The position numbers were made by a program, and so were the translations under genes. Below are positions 54,259 through 63,200 of a DNA stretch of 64,000 bases, piece by piece. Under the pieces are notes generated by a model. It was not told where the DNA came from and ran no database searches. It was given only the letters and a program-made list of their open reading frames with translations. This DNA comes from Sunxiuqinia rutila (GTDB lineage: Bacteria > Bacteroidota > Bacteroidia > Bacteroidales > Prolixibacteraceae). How positions within the stretch are numbered: the stretch's first letter is position 1; each line of letters starts with the position of its first letter. The stretch spans positions 248,001-312,000 of the forward strand of contig NZ_JBNGOT010000002.1 in the NCBI RefSeq assembly GCF_050589705.1, written 5' to 3'.

Positions 54259-54425
54259 GGAAAGTAATTTCAGATATCTTCAATAAACAAGTCACGTAAA
54301 CACCAAGTAATCAAGGCATTGCATTTAAAAAGGGTTAGATAAAAACAGATCTTAGCCATAATTATCTAATTGTCTGATTATTTTGGTAACTCATTTATAT
54401 TTTTCTTCAAATATTACCTGTAGAA
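54259..54425 (+). mobile_element. Relic of a second, related element's left end
   Basis: The 63 bp from 54259 align without gaps to 13829-13891, immediately inside the element's left end, with about 47 identities (starting GGAAAGTAATTTC). Similarity continues patchily (TTAGCCATAATT; CTCATTT) to about 54425. A left-end sequence to the right of attR points to an older element in tandem, mostly lost. Confidence 0.6.
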
Positions 54426-54429
54426 ATTT

Positions 54430-54950
54430 GAGTGGGGCTCTTTCTTATTGAGTTCTTCCATCATTTTTGTCAGTCGTTATCGTCGAGAATTTCATCACGT
54501 GACTCTGTAAAAGGGGCGAACCATTCAATTTTTTGCTTAGCCTAGGGAATTGAATTCTCCGGTGTCTTCTATGGCTGTTACATAATCTCTCAGAATTTGT
54601 GCTTGTTTCCAGTGGCTAGCCATGTTTATAAGCACTTTAATTATTCTTATTTCAGCATCTTTTTTACGTTGACGTTCTTGTTACCTTTTTCGTCTTTCTT
54701 CTCCGATTCAACGGCGTTATTTCAATTCATTCGATTTCTATCTTTGCATATGTCTCAAAATAGGCTAAAATTTCAGCTAAAAAAGATTCTAATGGCTTAT
54801 TTCCGTTAACCATTCCTTTTGATGATAAGGGCGATTGTCATGCACAAAAGCAAGTATCCCACTTTGATGGTATGTTCGGTTTTTCCAGCCATGCTTATCA
54901 GTTTCATAAGATATCTTGCCTTTTTTAAACTTGATTGGCAGCTTTTCTCA
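54430..54950 (-). pseudogene. Decayed conserved hypothetical gene
   Basis: On the reverse strand, fragments in different frames make a coherent protein: KISYETDKHGWKNR (about 54925-54880), LESFLAEILAYFETYAKIEIE (about 54800-54735), then DAEIRIIKVLINMASHWKQAQ and LRDYVTAIE (about 54660-54575), and after a frameshift KQKIEWFAPF and TESRDEILDDND-stop (about 54535-54475). Charged helical middle, LR-Y and W-x-x-A motifs resemble a widespread hypothetical family whose function I do not know. Stops and at least two frameshifts show it is dead. The plus-strand frame at 54597-54809 is its shadow. Confidence 0.55.
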
Positions 54951-55300
54951 AAAAATGACCACATATGTTCCATTATTTTTACAAAAAAATCATGATGTAT
55001 TGCAATAATAATTTTATTAATATATCATATTAGCAAAGCTAATATTTGACTCTGATCACATGATATTTATTTCTCCACGTTCAGTAGTAATTAGGAGGCC
55101 TATCGAGTTCACCTTCAATTTCATTAAATGAACAATACACTTTAAGCATGATAAAAGATATGCTAATCTAAAGTGAGGTATTGGATTTTTTCAGCACTGT
55201 GTCTTTTCCTTCTTTCATCTTGTTTTTGATTGCTTAAAATTAATAATTTGTCTAAATTTAATCTGGCCGATTTTCATGGAAGGCTGCAAAAAGGATAAGG
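54951..55300. other. Gene-free stretch with a small hairpin
   Basis: No gene is visible. A perfect hairpin ATATTAGC-aaa-GCTAATAT lies at 55027-55045. It lacks a U-run on the strand of the regulator gene that ends at 55301, so it is probably not its terminator. Confidence 0.35.
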
Positions 55301-58300
55301 TTACAGTTTGCAAGAGAACAAATTTCTGATTTCGGATGGTGTTTTATTAAAATGTTTTTTAAATTCTCTGCTAAAATACTTCTCATCCTTATAACCAACT
55401 GAATAAGCTATCTCAAAAATCTTTAGTTCCTTGAGCTTTAAAAGTTCGTAAGACTTGTGCAGCCGAATGGATTTTATAAAATTATTAACCGACATGCCTG
55501 TCAAAGCATTCAGCTTTTTATAGAGAATTGGAGCGCTAATATGAAGAGATTTTGCTAAGTCAATAACGCTAAAATCCTGATTTCCCAACTCTTTCTCAAT
55601 AATCGATGTTATTTCTTTTAAAAACTGTTTGTCTTTCTCATTTAACAAAGCATTTGTTTGTTCTTGATGTACAGTACTTATATTGATAGTAGTTTTATAT
55701 TTTTCCCTTAGTAAATCCCTGTTTCTCAATAAACTTTTTATCTGAGAATCTAAAGCACTCATACTAAATGGCTTAGTTAGATATGTATCAACTCCAGATT
55801 GAAAGCCTTCTATTTGTTGATCATTGGAATCTAAAGCTGTTAGAAAGATAATGGGAATGTGATTCGTTTGGATATTTTCTTTTAGTTTACAGACCAAGTC
55901 ATAACCATTCATTTTAGGCATCATAATATCAGTAATAATAATGTCAGGTATATTTTTAATAGCTGATTTTAACCCTTTTCCCCCGTTTTTGGCTTTTGTA
56001 ATGTTATAGCTGGTTTTTAATGAATTACAAATAAAATGCCGTAAATATTTATTGTCTTCTACCAGTAAAATATTAATAGGTTTGCTGTCTGATGAGGTTT
56101 TATAAGAAGGCGTGATATCTTCAGTTATTTTATTGGATAATTTTGGGGAAATAAGTCCTGAATTTTCAATAATACAATGTGTCTTTAAATGGTCTTTACC
56201 TTTCAACAAAAATACAGAAAAACAGGTTCTGTTCTCTTGATGTCTTTTCCTAATGGCTTTATGACTTTCAACTTTTAAAATTCCTCCGTGCAATTCAACA
56301 ATACTTTTTGACAATGCCAATCCTATTCCATAACCTATGTCATGCTGTTTTGAGTATTCTCCTTGATAATATCGCTGAAACAAATTTTTCATTTGATCGG
56401 GTTCAATTGCCTTTCCATTATTTATTATTTTAATTTCAATATTGTCTTTATGATTTAATACCATAATCTGGACTATTCCTCTCTTATTTGAAAATTTGAC
56501 AGCGTTTGAAAGAAGGTTGGTAAATACTTTCTTCATTTGTTTCGGATCAATCCATACATTCAATTCCTCTTTAGATAAAAAAACAGGGGTAATGTCTTTT
56601 TTTAAAAATTCGTTTTGGAAAGCATCACATAACAGATGTAAATAGGGAATAAGATTTACCTTAGAAACCTGTAATTTAAGATTTTGGGTTTCTGCCTTTC
56701 TAAAATCCATTAGTTCTTTTACCAAACTTAGTAAGTTCTGTACATTGCTTTTTAGAATATCGATGTTTGCTTTTTGCTCGAGGGAAACATGAGATATTTT
56801 TTCTGTCGAACCTAAAATCAGAGTTAGATATGTTCTTATTTCGTGACTAATATTTGTAAAAAATTGAAGTTTCATTTTATTTACTTCTTGAATTCTTTCT
56901 CTTTCAAGGCGTTGATGCTTTAGTTCATTACGTTCTCTAATTCTAATTAAACTATATCTTCTAATAACCAGAAATATGCTAGTTAATAACAAGGTATAAA
57001 TTAGATAAGCCCAGCCGGTTCTCCAGGGAGCAGGATGTATTCTTATTTTTAATGATGCGCCTATTTCGTTCCATATCCCATCATTATTGGAGGCCTTCAC
57101 CTTAAATCTATATGTTCCAGCATCCAAATTTGTATAAGTGGCCGATTTTTTATTCCCAATATAATTCCAGTCAGAATCAAAACCTTCCAGTTTATATGCA
57201 TATTGATTTTTGTCAGATTGTGAATAGCTTAGTGCTACAAAATTAATGTTAAATACATTTTGAAAATGTTTTAAGGTAATTTCGGAAATTGAATCCGTGA
57301 TATTTAAATATGGCTTATTATTTACCTTAAATGAGATTATGCAAACAGGAGGAGTAAAGGTGTTCTCAGTGATGGTGTTTGGATTAAATATGTTTAAACC
57401 ATTGGAGCCTCCGAAAATTAGGTTTCCGATACGGTCTTTAAGATAAGCTCCATAGTTAAATTCATTGCCCTGTAGCCCATCCGACTCGTTAAAGTTTTTT
57501 ATTTGTCTCGATTGAAGGTTAAGTCTGCTAAGTCCATAATTTGTACTAATCCAAATATTGTTATTGTCATCAGGTAGTATCCCGTAAATAACATCACTTG
57601 GAAGCCCTTGTAGGTGATCATATTTTTTAGTGTTACCAGTAATCAGATTATGGCAAAATAATCCATCACCATCAGTGCCGATCCATAGATTATTATTATG
57701 GTCTTGGTATATAATTGAAACCGCAGCACCCATTCTGTGAAAATCATGCTCTTTGTCCACAAATGGAATGGGGGTTAGTTTTTTAGTTTCTAAATTTAAC
57801 TTTGCCACCCCCCGATTGCTTCCTAACAGAATATGGTCTTTATCTGGTATTTCTACTATTGTATTAACATATTTCCCTATAAATGTTGTGTCGGCGACAC
57901 GTATAATAGACTGACTTTTGCGGTCAAAAACATTAAGTCCTCCTCCGGAAGTGCCAATCCAGATATTTTTATTATAATCTTCTAATAATGATAGAATCCT
58001 ATTGTCACTAAGACTGGTTGTATCACCGGGAATATTACTATACTTTTTAAAAATAAATGGTCGCTTTTTAGGATTTAAAACATTAAGACCTCCATTATGT
58101 GTCCCAATCCAAAAAATTCCGTCATGATCCCTGATCATGGCTTTCACATTGTTTACACTAAGACTATTTGGATCATCACTATTATGGGTATAGTATTTAA
58201 AAGCTCCCTTGTTTTTATCATAAACGTTAATACCTCCTCCTTCTGTACCTATCCACAGTTTGTCGTCCGGTGTCTCAATAATGGAGCTAACTACTTTGTA

Positions 58301-59398
58301 ATTTAGTTTGGTATTGTTTGTGCCTGACGTGAAATGTCTGAATAGATTACAATTCCTGTCATAATAGTTAATTCCTCCTGCATAAGTTCCTATCCACATA
58401 TCCCCTTTGATATCCTGACATATTTCAAAAATGGAATTCTGACTTAAACTGTTTAGATTATTTTCGTCATGGGTATAGTGGAATATCTTATTCTTTGTTT
58501 TATTAATAATGTACAACCCATTATAGGTGCCAACCCACAGCATTCCATTATAATCTTCACAGATACTGCGTACTTCGCTAGTAATGGCTAATCCGGACTG
58601 AGGAGCTGTTTTAAAAAACTGAAAGGCATCCTCTTTTTTGTTAAAAAAAGCCAACCCATTTCTGTACCCCATCCACAGAGTACCTTTAAAATCTTCATAT
58701 AAAACTGGATTATAGTTTTTATTAATCTTCATTGTGTCTTCCTCCGGATAAGCATAGTGCTTAAACACTCCTGTTTCCGGATCAAATAATTCGACATTCA
58801 TGGATGTTTTAATCCAAACCCTACCATCATTTGTCTTCAATATCGCACCTAAGGCATTGGAGGACACCCCATTGATATCTCCCCTCCTATGGATGTATTG
58901 TTCAATATCTTCGTTTTCGGTGTTCAAATTGATCAAACCCTGATTTGTGGCAAGCCATAAATGTGTCTTATTGTCTTCAATGATACCCAGTATTCTATTG
59001 TTACTTGCATAGAATAACGAGTCCAGGCTTTTAATTCGTTCGAAGGATTCCGTTTCAGGGATATATCTATCCAACCCATTTTTGGTGCTAATCCATAAAT
59101 TACCTAAGTCATCTTCAAATAGGGTCACTATGTAATTATGGCTTAAACTAGTACTATCCTGTGCACTATAACGGTAGGTCTTGAATGAATCGCCATCATA
59201 CTTATTTAACCCATCTCGGGTTCCAAACCACATAAATCCCTTCTTATCCTGTAAAATACATAGTACCGAACTTTGCGACAGCCCCTCATTTACTGAGATG
59301 TGTTTAAATTTTAGACTTTTATGATTGATTTCTTGCTCTTGACCAAAAACAAGTGCCATGGTGAAAAAGAAATATACTATTAATAAGCCTTTGTACAT
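55301..59398 (-). CDS. Hybrid two-component system regulator (HTCS)
   Basis: This 1365-aa one-protein two-component system starts with a signal sequence (MYKGLLIVYFFFTMALVFGQ). Fourteen or so Reg_prop repeats form two periplasmic beta-propellers (about 30-690; GFMWFGTRDGLNKYDG), and a Y_Y_Y domain follows (about 700-775; GFDSDWNYIG). One TM helix (about 790-812) leads to HisKA with phospho-acceptor His852, HATPase (about 960-1065; GYGIGLALSKSIVELHGG), a receiver domain with Asp1157 in TDIMMP and an AraC-type HTH (about 1260-1360). HTCS proteins sense oligosaccharides in the periplasm and switch on the adjacent polysaccharide locus. The H-box reads HEIRTYLTL: the usual Pro is Tyr. The PL8 gene divergent from it is the likely target. 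Confidence 0.93.
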   Translation of the reverse strand: MYKGLLIVYFFFTMALVFGQEQEINHKSLKFKHISVNEGLSQSSVLCILQDKKGFMWFGTRDGLNKYDGDSFKTYRYSAQDSTSLSHNYIVTLFEDDLGNLWISTKNGLDRYIPETESFERIKSLDSLFYASNNRILGIIEDNKTHLWLATNQGLINLNTENEDIEQYIHRRGDINGVSSNALGAILKTNDGRVWIKTSMNVELFDPETGVFKHYAYPEEDTMKINKNYNPVLYEDFKGTLWMGYRNGLAFFNKKEDAFQFFKTAPQSGLAITSEVRSICEDYNGMLWVGTYNGLYIINKTKNKIFHYTHDENNLNSLSQNSIFEICQDIKGDMWIGTYAGGINYYDRNCNLFRHFTSGTNNTKLNYKVVSSIIETPDDKLWIGTEGGGINVYDKNKGAFKYYTHNSDDPNSLSVNNVKAMIRDHDGIFWIGTHNGGLNVLNPKKRPFIFKKYSNIPGDTTSLSDNRILSLLEDYNKNIWIGTSGGGLNVFDRKSQSIIRVADTTFIGKYVNTIVEIPDKDHILLGSNRGVAKLNLETKKLTPIPFVDKEHDFHRMGAAVSIIYQDHNNNLWIGTDGDGLFCHNLITGNTKKYDHLQGLPSDVIYGILPDDNNNIWISTNYGLSRLNLQSRQIKNFNESDGLQGNEFNYGAYLKDRIGNLIFGGSNGLNIFNPNTITENTFTPPVCIISFKVNNKPYLNITDSISEITLKHFQNVFNINFVALSYSQSDKNQYAYKLEGFDSDWNYIGNKKSATYTNLDAGTYRFKVKASNNDGIWNEIGASLKIRIHPAPWRTGWAYLIYTLLLTSIFLVIRRYSLIRIRERNELKHQRLERERIQEVNKMKLQFFTNISHEIRTYLTLILGSTEKISHVSLEQKANIDILKSNVQNLLSLVKELMDFRKAETQNLKLQVSKVNLIPYLHLLCDAFQNEFLKKDITPVFLSKEELNVWIDPKQMKKVFTNLLSNAVKFSNKRGIVQIMVLNHKDNIEIKIINNGKAIEPDQMKNLFQRYYQGEYSKQHDIGYGIGLALSKSIVELHGGILKVESHKAIRKRHQENRTCFSVFLLKGKDHLKTHCIIENSGLISPKLSNKITEDITPSYKTSSDSKPINILLVEDNKYLRHFICNSLKTSYNITKAKNGGKGLKSAIKNIPDIIITDIMMPKMNGYDLVCKLKENIQTNHIPIIFLTALDSNDQQIEGFQSGVDTYLTKPFSMSALDSQIKSLLRNRDLLREKYKTTINISTVHQEQTNALLNEKDKQFLKEITSIIEKELGNQDFSVIDLAKSLHISAPILYKKLNALTGMSVNNFIKSIRLHKSYELLKLKELKIFEIAYSVGYKDEKYFSREFKKHFNKTPSEIRNLFSCKL

Positions 59399-59575
59399 GT
59401 CATTTTTTAGATGAATTGTATTCTTTAAAATTTTAATCTAAATATAATGGTTTCTCATTTGGTTATTTTGATCAAACACATTTTCATTGAGATTAAAAAA
59501 ACTTCGTCTTAGACGGAGGTAATGGACAATCGGCTAAGTCTTTTTATTCTGCCCACCATTAAAATAAACAACAAC

Positions 59576-59990
59576 ATGGGTGAATTTAGACAATTATCAC
59601 CTTTGTACTATACATGTGATTACCAGGTAGCTTTTGTTCTGAAGCATCGTTTTCGGATACTGACAGGAACAATGAAAGCACAAGTAGAAGAGCTTCTTAG
59701 AATCAGTCAATGGAAAGAAGTAGAAGTTTTAGAACAGGCCATTTGATTATGTTCATATGGCCTGTTCCATCCCTCCCTAGATTTCAGTATCTGACTTTAT
59801 GGGATTGTTGAATGGCAAGTTAGCCATGCGAATTCTGCAATCTTATCGAGTTTAAAACAAAAGCTTTATAGGGGCAATAGACTTTTAGATAAGAGACTAT
59901 TTTGTTAGCACCATTGGTCTGGATGAAGAAATGATTAGAAGGTTTGTTGGCCATCAGGAAAAGGATTCGGCATTAAAATTTTTCCTTTTT
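59576..59990 (+). pseudogene. Dead IS200/IS605-type TnpA transposase
   Basis: From ATG 59576, MGEFRQLSPLYYTCDYQVAF and VLKHRFRILTG match the N-terminus of TnpA (HUH Y1 transposase). After a stop at 59744 the sequence continues in another frame as DYVHMACSIPP, stop, ISVSDFMGLLNGKLAMRILQSY, stops, then DYFVSTIGLDEEMIRRFVGHQEKD. The HUH motif (DHVH) has become DYVH. Several stops and a frameshift make it non-functional. 59991-60203 holds only the lyase leader. Confidence 0.75.
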
Positions 59991-60137
59991 AGGTTGAAAT
60001 TGAAAATTAATGGCACGTTCTCTTTGAGGATAGTTATTTACTTAGGTAGTTTAAAATATCCCCCCTCTTTTTTTAAGAAATCCAACCTAATGAATTAATT
60101 GGGTTTTTCATATTTGTCAGACTTTCTCGAAGCTAAA

Positions 60138-60189
60138 AATTAGTTTTTGGTTTCAAGAAAAATGAATGTTGCAAATCTAAAAACTAATT
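60138..60189 (+). promoter_or_regulatory. Inverted repeat in leader of the PL8 lyase gene
   Basis: AATTAGTTTTT (60138-60148) and AAAAACTAATT (60179-60189) are perfectly inverted with a 30-nt loop, ending 14 nt before the lyase ATG. It may be a binding site for the HTCS or an RNA hairpin affecting translation. Confidence 0.45.
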
Positions 60190-60203
60190 AAGCAAAAACA
60201 ATT

Positions 60204-63200
60204 ATGAAAATTAAACTTCTACTCTATTTAACATTGCTATTATCAATTTTGTTTTTTAATTTAGCAAGAGGACAATCCGATTTTGATATTATCTCTGGAA
60301 GAATCGTTAATAAGATTTATGACGACATACAAACACCAACATCATTAGACAACAACATAACAGGGTATTTGAATACGATCCAGACAGACGGAAGCTGGAA
60401 CGACATAAACTATTCGGATACTTCTTCTTCAATATGGAGGCCATATGATCATCTGGCAAGAGTTTTAAATTTATCGAAAGGTTACACCTTGTCAACGAGC
60501 TCTTACTACCGGAATGCGCCATTATATACTGCAATTATTAATGCCTTAGAGTATTGGAATACGAATGACTTCCAAAGTTCTAATTGGTGGTGGAATCAAA
60601 TAGCTAATCCAAAAATAATAGGAGAAATATTATTATTGCTCAAAATTGGACAAACAGCAATCCCCGCCGATTTGGAAACCAATTTAATTAGCCAGATGAA
60701 TCGCGGTAACCCCGAAGCGCTTACTGGTGCAAACAAACTTGATGTTGCAATTCATTTTCTTTACAGAGCATGTATAGTACAGGATGAAACACTACTACAA
60801 TATGCCTTAAATCAAGCTTTTGAGCCGATTCAACTTACTACTGAAGAAGGAATACAATACGACTATTCGTATCAACAGCATGGTTCTCAACTAATGATAG
60901 CTTCTTATGGTTCAGTGTTTTTAGATGGAGAGTTTAAAATAGCTTCCTATGTTAGAGAAACTGCTTATAGTTTACCGGACCATCAGCTGGAGATCCTTTC
61001 AACATATTACAAAGACACATATTTGAAGGCTATTAGAGGGGCTTACATGGACTTTAGTGCAGATGGAAGAGGGATAAGCGGAAAAAATGCACTTTTGAAG
61101 AATAAAGAGCATGCTAGGCTAGAAACAGCAAAACTAATAGCTCCAGCCTATAATTCAGAATGGGATGCAGCCATAGCTCGGACGACCGGATCTGTATCGT
61201 CAAAATATATGATAATGCCAAACCATAAACATTTCTATAGCTCTGACTATACCAGACATCAGCGTTCTGGATATAACCTTAATATTCGGACTGTATCATC
61301 CAGAACTAAACGTACCGAATCAGGAAATGATCAAAATCTAAAAGGAAAATTTTTACCTGATGGCGCTACAACAATTCAGAGAAGAGGTGGCGAATACTAT
61401 AATATTATGCCTATATGGGAATGGGATAAGATACCAGGGACCACTTCTGGAGATTTTACTCAAATACCTGCAATAACTGTTTTGTGGGGAGAACCCGGGA
61501 GTACAGAATTTGTTGGCGGAGTGAATGATAGCCTTTATGGGGCAACCACATACGATATGAGCTATTACAATACTAAAGCTAAAAAATCTTGGTTCTTCTT
61601 TGATAAGGAAGTTGTGTGTTTAGGAGCGGGTGTTAACAGCACTTTGTCAGAGAATATTACTACTACTATAAATCAATGTTGGTTAATCGGCGCAGTAACA
61701 GTGTCATCTACATCCGGAGGAACAAATGTTCTACCCGCGAGTTCTCTAATGCAATATACAGCCCCCCGTTGGGTACAACACGATAGTATTGGCTATTTTT
61801 TTCCTCAAGGTGGAGATTTAAAGGTGAGTAATTTGACACAAAGTGGTAATTGGTATGACATCAATAGAAGTCAACCAAATGAGGTTGTCAGCGGAGATGT
61901 ATTTAAAATGTGGCTAGATCATGGAGCACAACCCTCAAGCGATACGTACTTTTATATAGTTGTGCCTGGACTAAGTAATACTGCCGAAATGGAAGCATAC
62001 GATCTTAATGCCATCACAATAGTTGAAAACACTTCATCAACACAGGCAGTGTTAAATTCAACTTTAGACATGATGCAAATTGTGTTTCATGATGCGGGAA
62101 CGGTTGTAAGTGGACCAATATCTGTAACAGTGAACAAACCCTGTGTGATGCTGCTGAAAAATGTAAGTAGTACCCGAGTGGATGTTTCGATAGCAGACCC
62201 TGCACAACAGCAAAGCAACATAACAGCCTATTTTGAATTACCGGCTATAGAAGGAGTAAAACAACTGGACTTTACAATGCCGGTAGTACCTCATGCAGGG
62301 GCCACTGTTAATAAAATTGTAGATGCAGAAACCCCAGACAAGGTTACATTACAACAAGGGTTGCCGATTGTGGCAGTGACAGCCAGTAGTGATGACGGGA
62401 ATATGCCTGGAAATACTATTGACGATAATTTGAACACTCGCTGGTCGGCTCTAGGGGACAATGAATGGATTCGGTATGATCTAGGGTCTGTTAATAAGCT
62501 AATGAAGGCCAGCATTGCATGGTATAAAGGGAACGAGCGAACATCTTCGTTTGACATTGAAGTATCTTTAGATGGTATAAATTGGATAAACGTATACAGC
62601 GGAGTATCCAGAGGAACAACGCTTGAACAGGAAGATTATGATATTACGGATACGTACGCCAGGTATTTTAGAATAGTTGGACATGGTAACTCCAATAGTA
62701 TGTGGAATAGTATTACTGAGACAGATATTTTTGGTTCCCCAAAGACCATTGTTTATACAACGATTGCCGATTCGTATACCCGAGATGGTTCATATGCCAA
62801 TACAAACTATGGTACGGCACCACACTTGGTGGCCAAAAATGATGCAACAGGCTATAAAAGAGAGACATTTGTTAAGTTCAATGTCGCCTTACTTCCGCAA
62901 AGTATTGGCAAAGCAAAGCTAAAAATGTATAGTAACGGTGCAGCCAATACGAAATGGGAGCTTTACAAGGTGGGGAATAATTGGACTGAAACAGGTTTAA
63001 CAACAAATAATGCCCCTGCATCAGAAGTACTTGTAGCGACTGTTTCCGGAACACCAAATGCTAGTTTTGCTGAATGGAATATAAAGCCGGTATTAGATAC
63101 GCTATCGGGCACCGAAGTTTCTTTTAAAATTGTTTCTACGGCTATTGAAGAGTTCACCACGTTTGCCTCGAAAGAAGCTTCAAATTCTATGTTAATACCA

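Noticed and set aside
54597..54809. Plus-strand 70-aa open frame
   Set aside because: Phe/Ser/Leu-rich translation with no family resemblance; it is antisense to the decayed reverse-strand gene.
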